Counted from the stretch's first letter, positions 50,997 to 60,299 are shown. The stretch: DNA of 64,000 nt from Fen-1258 sp964449775 (GCA_964449775.1 CAYVBQ010000001.1:182573-246572); one strand, 5' to 3'. Made by a program: numbers and translations. Notes: generated by a model from the letters alone, not told the origin.

Positions 50997-52841
50997 ATGA
51001 AAAAATACCTTTATGCACTAATTACTCTCATTCTGGCGAGTAATTATTCATTTTCTCAAACCTCTGTTATGTTCACTGCAAAATTGGATGGAAGTCAGGA
51101 AGTTCCGGCGGTGACAACGACGGCGTCCGGAACAGGGACGTTTGTCTTAAGTGCCAATGGCACTAAGTTGACATATAATGTTACAGTGAATGGATTAAGT
51201 GGACCGATCACAGGATCGCACTTTCACAATGGTGCAGCTGGAACGAGTGCCGGAGTTGTTAAGACTGTTTCGTTTACAGGAAATACAGTCTCCGGTGTTT
51301 GGAGCAGTACCGATGCGAGTCAACCATTCACGGATTTGTTGCTGAGTGAGTTGTTGAGAGGGAGATTATATTTGAATGTACACACGTCTGCAAATCCAGG
51401 CGGAGAAATTCGAGGACAAGTGTTGTTGACGTCAGGAGTAGGGTTCACGGCTAAGTTGGAAGGAAGCCAAGAGAATCCAGCGGTAACAACAACGGCATCG
51501 GGAACGGGATCAGTGAGATTAAATACAGATGGCACAGTAACGTATGATATAACTGCAGCAGGCTTGACACCCACAGCAGCACACTTCCACAATGCACCTG
51601 CAGGGACGAACGGTGGAGTCGTGAAAACTATTACACTCACCAACAATGTGGGATCGGGGACATGGGCAAGTGGAGATGCAAGTCAACCGCTGACAGATCT
51701 GTTGTTGAGGGAGTTAGTGAAAGGGAATTTATACATGAATGTTCACACCGCTACTAATCCGGGTGGTGAAATTCGTGGACAAGTTCTATTGAACAATGGT
51801 GGAAGTTTCACTGCAAAACTGGATGGAAGTCAGGAAGTACCCATGGTTACAAGTACTGCTTCCGGTACCGGTACATTTGTCTTAAGTGCCAATGGTACTC
51901 AGTTGACATATAATGTTACAGTGAATGGATTAAGCGGACCGATCACAGGATCGCACTTTCACAATGGTGCAGCGGGAACGAGTGCAGGAGTAGTTAAAAC
52001 TGTTTCGTTTACAGGAAATACAGTTTCCGGTGTTTGGAGCAGTACAGATGCGAGTCAACCGTTAACGGATTTGTTGCTGAGTGAGTTGTTGAGAGGGAGA
52101 TTATATTTGAATGTTCACACATCAGCAAATGCTGGCGGAGAAATTCGAGGGCAAGTGTTGTTGACATCTGGAGTAGGATTCCTGGCTAAATTGGAAGGAA
52201 ACCAGTCGGTTCCAGCAATAACTACTACCGGATCGGGTACAGGATCAGTGAGATTGAATACGGATGGCACAGTAACGTATGATGTAACAGTAGCAGGCTT
52301 GACACCTACAGTAGCACACTTTCACAATGCACCGGCAGGTACGAGTGGTGGAGTGGTAAAAAATATTACATTCACGAACAATAAAGCCTCCGGGAGCTGG
52401 GCAAGTGGAGATGCAAGTCAAGCACTGACAGATGAGTTATTAAGAGATTTAATTAAAGGGAAGTTATACATGAATGTTCACACCACTACCAATCCCGGTG
52501 GTGAAATCCGTGGGCAAGTTCTTAGTTCAGCTGATATTGCAACAAGAGTCGAGCTTATAGAAGACGCACCATTACCAGTGGGTTTTGTCCTCACTCAAAA
52601 TTATCCAAATCCATTTAATCCTTCAACCACAATACGATTTGCAATTCCAGAATCATCATTTTTAACTTTGAAAGTATTTGATATTCTTGGAAAAGAAGTA
52701 GCCGTACTTGTGAATGAAATTAAAGGTGCAGGAAATTATAATGTACAGTTTGATGCTACAAAACTGGTTAGCGGAATTTATTTCTATAGTTTACAAGCAG
52801 GAAATTCTATACAAACGCGCAAAATGATTTTGATGAAATAA
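50997..52841 (+). CDS. secreted four-CHRD-domain protein with T9SS sorting domain
   Basis: A 614-residue protein. After the signal peptide (cleavage near SFSQ) come four CHRD domains of about 120 residues, each with a version of FTAKLDGSQEVP, SHFHNG or AHFHNAP, and NVHTSANPGGEIRGQV. They alternate as A-B-A-B: domains 1 and 3 are nearly identical, as are 2 and 4, so an AB pair was duplicated. The last ~85 residues (QNYPNPFNPSTTIRFAIP ... KMILMK) are a T9SS sorting domain. CHRD modules are found in chordin and surface proteins; a metal- or matrix-binding role at the surface is plausible. AAAGGAG precedes the start. Confidence 0.92.
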   Translation: MKKYLYALITLILASNYSFSQTSVMFTAKLDGSQEVPAVTTTASGTGTFVLSANGTKLTYNVTVNGLSGPITGSHFHNGAAGTSAGVVKTVSFTGNTVSGVWSSTDASQPFTDLLLSELLRGRLYLNVHTSANPGGEIRGQVLLTSGVGFTAKLEGSQENPAVTTTASGTGSVRLNTDGTVTYDITAAGLTPTAAHFHNAPAGTNGGVVKTITLTNNVGSGTWASGDASQPLTDLLLRELVKGNLYMNVHTATNPGGEIRGQVLLNNGGSFTAKLDGSQEVPMVTSTASGTGTFVLSANGTQLTYNVTVNGLSGPITGSHFHNGAAGTSAGVVKTVSFTGNTVSGVWSSTDASQPLTDLLLSELLRGRLYLNVHTSANAGGEIRGQVLLTSGVGFLAKLEGNQSVPAITTTGSGTGSVRLNTDGTVTYDVTVAGLTPTVAHFHNAPAGTSGGVVKNITFTNNKASGSWASGDASQALTDELLRDLIKGKLYMNVHTTTNPGGEIRGQVLSSADIATRVELIEDAPLPVGFVLTQNYPNPFNPSTTIRFAIPESSFLTLKVFDILGKEVAVLVNEIKGAGNYNVQFDATKLVSGIYFYSLQAGNSIQTRKMILMK

Positions 52842-52947
52842 TTTTTATCAGGGGCGGAGTAACTCCGCCACTGGATTTGTCCCAATTCTCTCTCTCACCT
52901 CATAAAAACTTAGTTGAAATCTTCAGTAGAATTTTTTAAGTTTCGAC

Positions 52948-52980
52948 TGCCACTGCGGGAAAGCAGTGGCAATTTTTTTT
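52948..52980 (+). terminator. intrinsic terminator before greA
   Basis: A perfect 9-bp stem TGCCACTGC/GCAGTGGCA with loop GGGAAA is followed by eight T. A smaller palindrome GGCGGAGTAACTCCGCC lies near 52855, just after the CHRD gene. Confidence 0.85.
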
Positions 52981-53006
52981 CTAAGCACTAATTAGGAGTT
53001 TAAGAA

Positions 53007-53477
53007 GTGACAAATTTTGTTTACCTGAGTAAAGAGAGAATCAGAGAACTTGAAAAAGAATTGGCAGATATGAAGACCAAAGGGCGCAAATCTATGGCTG
53101 AAAGAATTGCCGAAGCGCGCTCACATGGCGATCTTTCTGAAAATGCAGAATACGATGCAGCCAAAGAAGAACAGGGTTTGCTGGAATTGAGAATCAGCAA
53201 GATGGATGATCTCCTTTCAAGAGCATCTGTAATTGATACTACGAATATGCCTAAAGACCAGGCTCATATTCTATCCACACTTACAGTGAAAAATTTGAAT
53301 AACTCTAAGACATATAAATATACTTTGGTTTCACCTGAAGAAGCCGATATAGATAAAGGTAAAATATCAATCACTTCTCCTGTAGGACAGTCATTGATGG
53401 GTACAAAAGTTAAACAAGTTGTACAAGCTAAAGTACCAGCCGGGCTAATCAAATTTGAAGTGCTCGGAATTGAATAG
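53007..53477 (+). CDS. greA: transcription elongation factor GreA
   Basis: A 156-residue Gre factor that rescues backtracked RNA polymerase. The coiled coil shows MAERIAEARSHGDLSENAEYDAAKEEQ with the acidic tip residues (DLSENAEY). The C-terminal FKBP-like domain has ISITSPVGQSLMGTKVKQVVQAKVPAG. TAGGAG precedes the start codon. It is monocistronic. Confidence 0.96.
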   Translation: MTNFVYLSKERIRELEKELADMKTKGRKSMAERIAEARSHGDLSENAEYDAAKEEQGLLELRISKMDDLLSRASVIDTTNMPKDQAHILSTLTVKNLNNSKTYKYTLVSPEEADIDKGKISITSPVGQSLMGTKVKQVVQAKVPAGLIKFEVLGIE

Positions 53478-53580
53478 AAGCCCCCTCAATCTCCCACAAA
53501 GGGGGAGGTATTTTGAATATGGCAATTATGAATTGGTAATTGTTGAAGAGTCTCATACGAGACTTTCTTTTTTCATAGTC

Positions 53581-53670
53581 TGTCACTCTGATCCCGGCTT
53601 GGCGGGAGAAGAGTCTGAACCTAATAACAAAATCGAGATTCTTCGTTTAGACTCCGTCTTCAGAATGACA
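53581..53670. repeat. intergenic inverted-repeat element (TGTCAYTCTGA ends)
   Basis: TGTCACTCTGA at 53581 and TCAGAATGACA ending at 53670 are inverted with one mismatch. Inside, ATCCCGGCTTGGCGGGA forms a small hairpin and GAGTCTGA / TTAGACTC are further inverted words. This is the format of short dispersed non-coding repeats. It occupies most of the greA-tilS gap. Confidence 0.55.
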
Positions 53671-53687
53671 ATTAGAGGAATTGACAA

Positions 53688-55049
53688 ATGAAAAGAACGG
53701 AACAAAAAGTTCTCAAGTTTATAGAGCAGTTTAAGCTGATCAATAAAGGCGATAAAATTTTAATTGCATTTAGCGGCGGTCCGGATTCTGTTTTTGCTCT
53801 CCATTTTTTATACAAGTTCAGAAAGAAATATAAAATCGAGTTACTCGCTCTTCATTTTAATCATGGTTTGCGCGATAAAGAATCCGATGGTGATGAAAAC
53901 TTTGCAATGGAATTTTGTGAAAAACTGAATGTTCCGTTCATCTCTCAAAAGCTGGATGTAAAAAGTTTCGCAAAGAAGAATAAACTTTCCATCGAAGAAG
54001 CTGCTCGTTTACTCCGCTATAAAAATTTAGAAAAGTTCGCTCTCAAATCCGGTTGTACTAAAATTGTTACCGCGCATAATCAAAGCGATAATACGGAAAC
54101 TATATTAATGAATTTATTCAGCGGAACCGGTCTTTCGGGATTAAGCGGAATTCCGATTAGAAGAGAAAATATTATTAGACCATTACTATGTTTAAGCAAG
54201 CAAGAAATTGTAGAATATCTGAAGAAAGAAAAGATCAATTCACGTATTGATTCATCTAACATGAATGATGATTTCCGGCGCAACTATATTCGTAACCGGA
54301 TACTTCCACTCATCAAAATAAAACTTAATCCCAAAATTGACGAAGCGGTTTTCCGGTCATCGCAGAACTTATCGAATGCGCTTCAACTGAACGAGACTCT
54401 CGTTGAGCATCTGCGATCACAGTTTGTAACACATACTCGTAATGCTCTTAACATCAAGATTCAACTAAGCGATCTCTTCGGCGGGGAAGTACCTGGTGAA
54501 GTTTTAAGAACTATCCTCAAAAGGAATTTCGATCATGCTTTTGAATATGATGATTTTGTCAAAATTAACTCGCTCCTTAAAAAACAAAAAGGCAAACAAG
54601 TTCAATTAACATCCAACCTAATCGCTTTACGAGAGAGTAATAGTATTAGAATCGAAAGATTACAGAAGACATCTAATAACAGTGTCGAAATAAAAGTCGG
54701 CGAAGAAGTTACAATAGGTTCTCATAAAATTGGAATTGAACTTGCAGAAATTGCAGAAGTCAAATTCAGCAAGGGTGGAAGAGTTGAATTTATTTCGGCT
54801 GATAATCTTAGTGAAAAGTTTATTTTACGTGTGTGGAATCCGGGAGATAAGTTTAAACCGCTTGGAATGAAGAATCTCAAAAAGGTTTCGGATTTTTTGA
54901 CTGATGAAAAAGTTCCTTCCTCGGAACGGAAAAATCAGTTGGTTTTATTATCGAGGAACCAAATTATATGGATTGTTGGTTTAAGAATAGACGATCGGTT
55001 CAAACTGAATTCAAAAACAAAAAAAATATATAAGCTATGGGTGAATTAA
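53688..55049 (+). CDS. tilS: tRNA(Ile)-lysidine synthetase
   Basis: A 453-residue PP-loop ATPase that turns the CAU anticodon of tRNA-Ile2 into lysidine-AU. The ATP motif FSGGPDS is at residues 29-35, HFNHGLRDKESDGD follows, and HNQSDNTETILMNLFSGTGLSGLSGI is the family-specific segment. The C-terminal substrate-binding domain is present (WNPGDKFKPLGMKNLKKVSDFLTDEKVP). It overlaps hpt by 13 bases and heads the tilS-hpt-ftsH operon, a classic bacterial order. Confidence 0.95.
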   Translation: MKRTEQKVLKFIEQFKLINKGDKILIAFSGGPDSVFALHFLYKFRKKYKIELLALHFNHGLRDKESDGDENFAMEFCEKLNVPFISQKLDVKSFAKKNKLSIEEAARLLRYKNLEKFALKSGCTKIVTAHNQSDNTETILMNLFSGTGLSGLSGIPIRRENIIRPLLCLSKQEIVEYLKKEKINSRIDSSNMNDDFRRNYIRNRILPLIKIKLNPKIDEAVFRSSQNLSNALQLNETLVEHLRSQFVTHTRNALNIKIQLSDLFGGEVPGEVLRTILKRNFDHAFEYDDFVKINSLLKKQKGKQVQLTSNLIALRESNSIRIERLQKTSNNSVEIKVGEEVTIGSHKIGIELAEIAEVKFSKGGRVEFISADNLSEKFILRVWNPGDKFKPLGMKNLKKVSDFLTDEKVPSSERKNQLVLLSRNQIIWIVGLRIDDRFKLNSKTKKIYKLWVN

Positions 55050-55597
55050 AAAACAGTAAAAATGAAATTTGGATCGGGACTGAAAAATTTGTCCCATTCC
55101 TAACCGAAGAAGAGATACAAAAAAGAATTGCGGAATTAGGAAAACAACTTTCTGAAGAATACAAATCAAAACTGCCGATTTTTATAGGAGTGCTGAATGG
55201 TTCGTTTATGTTCATGGCTGATTTATTGAAGAACATCACCATCAACTGTGAAATGGATTTTTTCAAGCTCTCAAGTTATGGCGATGAAAAAATATCTTCA
55301 GGCAAAGTAAAACTTGTTAAAGATTTGAACGCCGATATCACAGACCGTCATCTCATAATCGTGGAAGATATTATTGATACAGGCTTATCAATCAACTACA
55401 TCGAACAGATGATTAAAGAACATAATCCGGCAAGTATGAAAGTAGCATCTCTTTTAGTAAAGCCTGAGAGTTTAAAATATGATGTCCAAATTGATTATAT
55501 TGGCTTCAAAATTCCAAACAAATTTGTGATTGGATACGGTCTCGATTACGCTCAGAAGTATCGGAACCTAAGTTCAATCTATGTATTAAGCGAATAA
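55037..55597 (+). CDS. hpt: hypoxanthine phosphoribosyltransferase
   Basis: A 186-residue purine salvage enzyme that makes IMP (or GMP) from the base and PRPP. The PRPP-binding motif LIIVEDIIDTGLS is near residue 108, with GVLNGSFMFMADL before it and the C-terminal FVIGYGLDYAQKYRNL. It overlaps tilS upstream and touches the ftsH frame downstream. The tilS-hpt-ftsH order is conserved in many bacteria. Confidence 0.95.
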   Translation: MGELKNSKNEIWIGTEKFVPFLTEEEIQKRIAELGKQLSEEYKSKLPIFIGVLNGSFMFMADLLKNITINCEMDFFKLSSYGDEKISSGKVKLVKDLNADITDRHLIIVEDIIDTGLSINYIEQMIKEHNPASMKVASLLVKPESLKYDVQIDYIGFKIPNKFVIGYGLDYAQKYRNLSSIYVLSE

Positions 55598-55614
55598 TGG
55601 AGAAAGAATTTATT

Positions 55615-57717
55615 ATGCGAGATTTCATGAATAATTTGTTCATGTCAGACGAAAACAATAAACCAGCTCAAAAAGACAAGAAAAAAGGATTTGGTCCGAT
55701 TCAAAAACCGGATGGAGATTTTGATTGGGGTAAAATTATAAAAACTGTTTTCAGCTGGGGTGCTGTTATAGTTGCTGCTGTAATTATTATGCAATTTATG
55801 AGAGCCGGTTCTTCCGGTGCCGTTGAGGTTACATATGATCTATATGAGAACTTCTTAAAGTCAGATAAAATTGTTGAAGCAAAAATTTATAAGACAGATG
55901 TTAATGATTATCGCTTCGAAGGCACTCTCAGACAAAAAGAAAAAACTTCTATTAACAACAACTATGTAGATATACATACTTTTTCGGTTACTTTGGTTGA
56001 GCCAGTAATTCAAGAACAAGTAAAGGTATGGAACGAAAAAAATGTGAAGTACACTTTTGTTAAAGAATCTAACGAGTGGATGACCATAATTTTCTCATTC
56101 ATACCATGGTTATTAATCTTCGCAGTTTGGATCTTCATTTTTAGAAGAATGCAGGGCGGAGGTGCCGGAGGCGGCGCTCGCGGAATTTTTAACTTCGGAA
56201 AGAGTAAAGCAAAATTAATTTCCGAGTCGGCAATCAAAGTTACATTTAAAGATGTTGCCGGGGCAGATGAAGCCAAGCAAGAACTTGAAGAAATTATAGA
56301 ATTTTTAAAAGAACCTGGAAAATTTCAAAGACTTGGCGGAAAAATTCCACGGGGAGTATTGTTATTAGGACCTCCAGGCACAGGTAAAACTTTATTAGCA
56401 CGCGCGGTTGCCGGCGAAGCTGGCGTTCCATTCTTTTCTATAAGCGGCGCTGATTTCGTTGAAATGTTTGTAGGTGTTGGTGCAAGTCGTGTAAGAGATT
56501 TATTTGAGCAGGGAAAGCGCAGCGCACCATGTATAATTTTTATTGATGAGATTGACGCTGTCGGTCGTCATCGCGGTGCTGGTTTAGGAGGAGGACACGA
56601 TGAACGAGAGCAGACTTTGAACCAGTTACTTGTTGAGATGGATGGCTTCGAACAAAATAGCGGTGTTATTATTATTGCCGCAACAAACAGACCTGATGTT
56701 CTTGATCCCGCATTATTACGCCCGGGTCGTTTTGATCGCCAGGTTGTCGTTGATCGTCCCGATGTGAAAGGTCGAGAGGGAATATTTAAAGTGCACACAA
56801 GAAAAATTCCTCTTAGTGTTGATGTTGATCTTGAAATTTTAGCAAAGGGAACACCAGGTCTTGCGGGTGCGGATATTGCAAACCTTGTTAACGAAGCTGC
56901 GTTACTTGCCGCGCGCAAAAACAAAAAAGACGTTTCAATGGAAGATTTTGAGGAAGCGAAAGATAAGGTGATGATGGGAATGGAGAGGAAGAGTTTAATT
57001 ATTACCGAAGAAGAGAAAAAGATTACGGCTTATCATGAAATTGGTCACGTACTGGTTGCAAAGATGATTCCGGAAGCTGATCCTGTTCACAAAGTAACAA
57101 TTATTCCTCGGGGTCGAGCACTTGGTGTTACAACCTACTTACCCGTGGATGAAAAACATACTTACTCTAAAAATTATCTTGAAGCAATGATTACTTATGC
57201 GCTCGGTGGTCGTGCTGCTGAAAAATTGGTGTTCAACCGTTTTACAACCGGTGCCGGAAACGATATCGAGAAATCAACTAACATTGCGCGTAAAATGGTT
57301 TGTGAATGGGGAATGAGTGATAAACTTGGTCCTATTGCGTACGGCGCAAAAGAAGCAGAAATTTTCTTAGGACGCGAAATTACCAAACATAAAGATTTCA
57401 GTGAGCAGACTGCACAGGATATAGATTCCGAATTAAAGAGAATTATTATGAGTGGTATGGATCGTGCGGAAAAAATTCTTTCCGAAAATATTGAAGTCCT
57501 TCATAAGTTATCTAAAGAATTACTAGAACGTGAAATTCTTGATGGTGATGAGATAGATAAAGTTATGCGGGGAGAAACACTTCCACCAATGAAACGTAAC
57601 GGCACAGACTCTGGAAAAGTAAAAGAGAGTGTTATACCGGATCATGTAACGCAACTTATTGAAGAAAAAAAGAAGAGAGCATCTGTAAAAACACCCGAGA
57701 GTAATGACAGCAAATGA
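55615..57717 (+). CDS. ftsH: ATP-dependent zinc metalloprotease FtsH
   Basis: A 700-residue membrane AAA protease. Two N-terminal membrane segments (about 37-57 and 148-168) flank a periplasmic domain. The AAA domain has GPPGTGKT, IDEIDAVGR and the SRH LDPALLRPGRFDRQ. The zinc site is HEIGH, with a later acidic ligand. The start at 55615 has GGAGAAAG 8 bases before; an ATG at 55597 overlapping the hpt stop is the alternative. It degrades membrane and regulatory proteins. It overlaps the next gene by 14 bases. Confidence 0.96.
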   Translation: MRDFMNNLFMSDENNKPAQKDKKKGFGPIQKPDGDFDWGKIIKTVFSWGAVIVAAVIIMQFMRAGSSGAVEVTYDLYENFLKSDKIVEAKIYKTDVNDYRFEGTLRQKEKTSINNNYVDIHTFSVTLVEPVIQEQVKVWNEKNVKYTFVKESNEWMTIIFSFIPWLLIFAVWIFIFRRMQGGGAGGGARGIFNFGKSKAKLISESAIKVTFKDVAGADEAKQELEEIIEFLKEPGKFQRLGGKIPRGVLLLGPPGTGKTLLARAVAGEAGVPFFSISGADFVEMFVGVGASRVRDLFEQGKRSAPCIIFIDEIDAVGRHRGAGLGGGHDEREQTLNQLLVEMDGFEQNSGVIIIAATNRPDVLDPALLRPGRFDRQVVVDRPDVKGREGIFKVHTRKIPLSVDVDLEILAKGTPGLAGADIANLVNEAALLAARKNKKDVSMEDFEEAKDKVMMGMERKSLIITEEEKKITAYHEIGHVLVAKMIPEADPVHKVTIIPRGRALGVTTYLPVDEKHTYSKNYLEAMITYALGGRAAEKLVFNRFTTGAGNDIEKSTNIARKMVCEWGMSDKLGPIAYGAKEAEIFLGREITKHKDFSEQTAQDIDSELKRIIMSGMDRAEKILSENIEVLHKLSKELLEREILDGDEIDKVMRGETLPPMKRNGTDSGKVKESVIPDHVTQLIEEKKKRASVKTPESNDSK

Positions 57718-58372
57718 CCGTGCGACAATAGATTATAAGAGTGAGGTTTTTCGCAAACTCATCCATTTATTCTCTCTGTCTATTCCTACCATATATTATT
57801 TTATAACAAAGGAATTAGCATTATCAATTCTAATTCCTTTGACTGTTTTTTCACTTCTAATTGATTACGGAAGATATTACCACAAAGCGCTTTCCGAACT
57901 TGTTGACAAGATCTTCGGTTTCATAATGCGAAAGCATGAAAAAGATTCGAAGAAAAAGAATCTGAACGGTGCTACTTATGTTTTGCTATCTGCCGTAATT
58001 GTAATTTTATTATTTCCCAAGGTGTTTGTTGTTACGGCTTTCGCCGTATTGATAATCGGCGACAGTTCCGCGGCACTCATTGGAAGAAAATTCGGTAAGA
58101 CAAAATTTTTATTGAAAAGTCTGGAAGGAACTCTTGCATTCTTCTTCTCTTCATGTTTTGTAGTTCTATTAGCACCAAAAGTTGAAGGCAGTTTAGCCGA
58201 GTATGTAATTGGGATTATTGCCGTTGCTGTTGGCGCTATTGCAGAAAATATTTCGGGCGAGTGGGCAGATGACAATTTTTCTATTCCCGTTGCAGTTTGT
58301 ATTACGATGTGGATTCTCTACACGCTGTTCCTTCCTCAAATTCCTCTTGTGTTGCCAAACGTTCCAAATTGA
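57704..58372 (+). CDS. dolichol kinase / phosphatidate cytidylyltransferase-like membrane protein
   Basis: A 222-residue protein with about seven hydrophobic segments and the SEC59/DGK1/VTE5-type motifs FRKLIHLFSLSIP at the N-terminus, IIGDSSAALIGRKFGKTK near residue 118, KSLEGTLAFF and GAIAENISGEWADDN. The family uses CTP to phosphorylate polyprenols or lipids, or to make CDP-lipids. It overlaps ftsH by 14 bases. Its last ~43 codons have a second, decayed copy exactly 1000 bases downstream, beyond an ORF6N gene. Confidence 0.85.
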   Translation: MTANDRATIDYKSEVFRKLIHLFSLSIPTIYYFITKELALSILIPLTVFSLLIDYGRYYHKALSELVDKIFGFIMRKHEKDSKKKNLNGATYVLLSAVIVILLFPKVFVVTAFAVLIIGDSSAALIGRKFGKTKFLLKSLEGTLAFFFSSCFVVLLAPKVEGSLAEYVIGIIAVAVGAIAENISGEWADDNFSIPVAVCITMWILYTLFLPQIPLVLPNVPN

Positions 58373-58645
58373 TTTTACTATTAAGTATCATGCAGAAACT
58401 TTTGCCCGATAGACTCAAAAAACTATTCTTGCTATGATATCAATTTTTATCTAAGTTCTTACCAACCTTTCGGGGAACTAAATTGATTTCTCAAAACTTT
58501 CCACCTTGCATTTCAACATGCCGCTGCAACAATCGGCTCCTTGAGGGGGGAAGAAATAATCCCACCTCATGTTACACGCTGATTCGTTCTTCATTGTTCC
58601 CCGGTGGACCTGGACCATTCTATGACAGAAAATAAAGATGAAAAT

Positions 58646-59200
58646 ATGACGACAGAAATCCTTATTCCAACAGAAACTGTTATAAGTAAAATCTTTTTCA
58701 TAAGAAATCAAAAGGTAATATTAGATACGGATTTGGCAAAACTTTACGGTGTTGAAACAAAAGTTTTGAATCAGTCCATCAGAAGGAATTTAAGGAGGTT
58801 CCCTGATGATTTTATGTTTCAACTTACTAAAGAAGAGAATACCTCTCTAAGGTCACAATTTGTGACCTTAAAGAAGGGACAGCACTCTAAGTATTTGCCT
58901 TATGTTTTTACCGAGCATGGTGTTGCTATGCTTTCCTCGGTATTAAACAGTGAAAGAGCTATTGAGATCAACATTCTTATCATGCGTGCATTTGTAAAAC
59001 TACGTGAAATAATTTCAACCCATAAAAAAGTTGAAGAAAAATTAAAAGAAATAGATGAAAAACTTGAAGAGCATGATGAACATATCGTTAAGATAATTGA
59101 AATTATTAACCGGCTATTGATGCCGCCGGAGAAGCCAATTAAAAAAATTGGTTTTGAAGTAAAGGAGAAATCAATTTCATACTCTTCAGTTCGGAAGTAA
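58646..59200 (+). CDS. ORF6N-domain protein
   Basis: A 184-residue protein with the ORF6N/KilA-N-type DNA-binding domain: ISKIFFIRNQKVILDTDLAKLYGVETKVLNQSIRRN, RRFPDDFMFQLTKEE, YVFTEHGVAMLSSVLNSERAIEINILIMRAFVKLRE. A coiled-coil tail follows (KKVEEKLKEIDEKLEEHDEHI). Such proteins are common in phages and mobile DNA and probably act as regulators. The start at 58646 fits the family; an ATG at 58622 is also possible. It lies between the kinase-like gene and a decayed copy of that gene's 3' end. Confidence 0.88.
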   Translation: MTTEILIPTETVISKIFFIRNQKVILDTDLAKLYGVETKVLNQSIRRNLRRFPDDFMFQLTKEENTSLRSQFVTLKKGQHSKYLPYVFTEHGVAMLSSVLNSERAIEINILIMRAFVKLREIISTHKKVEEKLKEIDEKLEEHDEHIVKIIEIINRLLMPPEKPIKKIGFEVKEKSISYSSVRK

Positions 59201-59243
59201 AAATTTACCGGGTCGTCAAGGATCAATCCTTCTCCAGGCTGCC

Positions 59244-59384
59244 TGAAATATTTCTGGCGAGTGGGCAGATGACAATTTTACTATTCCCCTTGCAGTTTGT
59301 ATTACGATGTGAATTCTTTACGCGCTGTTTCTCCCTCAATTTCCTCTTGTGTTGCCAAACGTTCCAAACTGATTTTTTTTTAAG
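59244..59384 (+). pseudogene. decayed second copy of the dolichol-kinase-like gene 3' end
   Basis: This 140-bp stretch aligns without gaps to 58244-58384 at an offset of exactly 1000 bases. It still encodes NISGEWADDNFTIPLAVCITM, then an in-frame TGA where the intact gene has Trp, then ILYALFLPQFPLVLPNVPN and a stop. Many changes are silent or conservative, so the copy diverged as a functional gene before it broke. Confidence 0.85.
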
Positions 59385-59467
59385 ACTTAATTAATATTTC
59401 TTGCAGTGAAATAAAAACATCCCGAAAGTTTGACGAATTTTTCGTAATTTAGTCCCGAAAAATCGAG

Positions 59468-60001
59468 ATGAAAAAACGAATAGAAATACCGCTTGACTTT
59501 GAAGTTGACCGGTTGATCAATTCCATTGAAAATGCTTTTACTGGAGAAATTTTTGAAACGGAATTTGCAAAACTTACGAGTAAAGACAGTAAGCAAATTA
59601 AAAAAACTGTTTGGGCATTTAACTGGCACGAAGAATTAAAAGACCATTCTAAAGAAACCTACAAACTAACAACAGCACACAACCCGACTGTAATTCACGG
59701 GCTCATAAGTTTAAGCGACAAGCACGACCATATTTTTATGCACTTGATTGAGAACGCAAAGTTCAACAAGGGAGTAAATAAACTTTACAAAGGAGTGGCT
59801 GGAAATTTAGTTGCTTTTGGCTGCAAAATTTCATTTGAGAAAGGATATGATGGAGTTGTGGCTTTTGTGGCAAAATCGCAGTTAGTAGAGCATTACAAAT
59901 TGACACTTGGTGCAAAACAGTTTTCCGGAAACAGAATGTTCATTGACACCAGAGAAGCAATAACACTAATTGAATTATATTTTAGAAATTTTAAATTATG
60001 A
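59468..60001 (+). CDS. GNAT-like acetyltransferase-domain protein
   Basis: A 177-residue protein. The C-terminal third reads like a GNAT fold: GVAGNLVAFGCKISFEKGYDGVVAFVAK, LVEHYKLTLGAKQF and RMFIDTREAITLIELYF. The N-terminal half is charged and unassigned (LDFEVDRLINSIENAFTGEIFETEFAKL). It overlaps a 56-residue gene by ATGA (59998-60001). The two-gene, overlapping format next to attC-like DNA resembles a toxin-antitoxin or modification module, but that is inference. Confidence 0.7.
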   Translation: MKKRIEIPLDFEVDRLINSIENAFTGEIFETEFAKLTSKDSKQIKKTVWAFNWHEELKDHSKETYKLTTAHNPTVIHGLISLSDKHDHIFMHLIENAKFNKGVNKLYKGVAGNLVAFGCKISFEKGYDGVVAFVAKSQLVEHYKLTLGAKQFSGNRMFIDTREAITLIELYFRNFKL

Positions 60002-60168
60002 GTAAAAGAAAAAATCTTGACGACAAAGATGTTGTGTTTGTTAACGAACCTTGGACTGAAGAAGAACGCAGCAAATTCAGTGCATTTTTAAAAGCACAAA
60101 AATTGCGGCTGCAGCCAAGAAAACAAACAAAGACACTCACTACACGGACAAAAAAGCACTACGCCTAA
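59998..60168 (+). CDS. small basic-acidic protein, partner of the GNAT-like gene
   Basis: A 56-residue protein (MSKRKNLDDKDVVFVNEPWT, then EEERSKFSAFLKAQKLRL and a Lys/Arg/Thr-rich tail). It has an acidic middle and a basic end, like small antitoxins or DNA-binding partners. The start overlaps the GNAT-like stop as ATGA, a sign of translational coupling. Its stop lies at the edge of an attC-like repeat. Confidence 0.65.
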   Translation: MSKRKNLDDKDVVFVNEPWTEEERSKFSAFLKAQKLRLQPRKQTKTLTTRTKKHYA

Positions 60169-60299
60169 TCCCGCTCAAGCAGAACTGCTATGCGAACTGA
60201 CGAGCAAACAGAAAGTTCAGTGCATTTAATTTACTTTTGTGCGGGGCGACAGTGAAGTGCTCTTAATGTCCACCAACGCCGAGCCCGAAACCGTTACCG
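60160..60299 (+). repeat. attC-like site D (GNAT module / mazEF module boundary)
   Basis: The inner segment from CATTTAATTTACTTTTGTGC (60223) to GTTA (60296) is closely similar to site E at 61018-61092, including GGGCGACAGT, TTAATG and AGCCC-GAA-CCGTTA. It ends CCGTTACCGG. GTTACCGG is the perfect 8-base complement of CCGGTAAC, which lies at the stop codon of the mazF-like gene. The 5' box (GCCTAAT, near the small-protein stop) is less clear. Confidence 0.6.

Noticed and set aside
51070..52530. Large direct DNA repeats that could suggest a transposon or assembly artefact
   Set aside because: They are the in-frame A-B-A-B CHRD domain duplication of a single coding gene; copies differ at many positions, so they are real internal repeats.
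53455..53691. 78-residue open frame between greA and tilS
   Set aside because: It covers a terminator-like stem and a dispersed inverted repeat, and begins inside greA.
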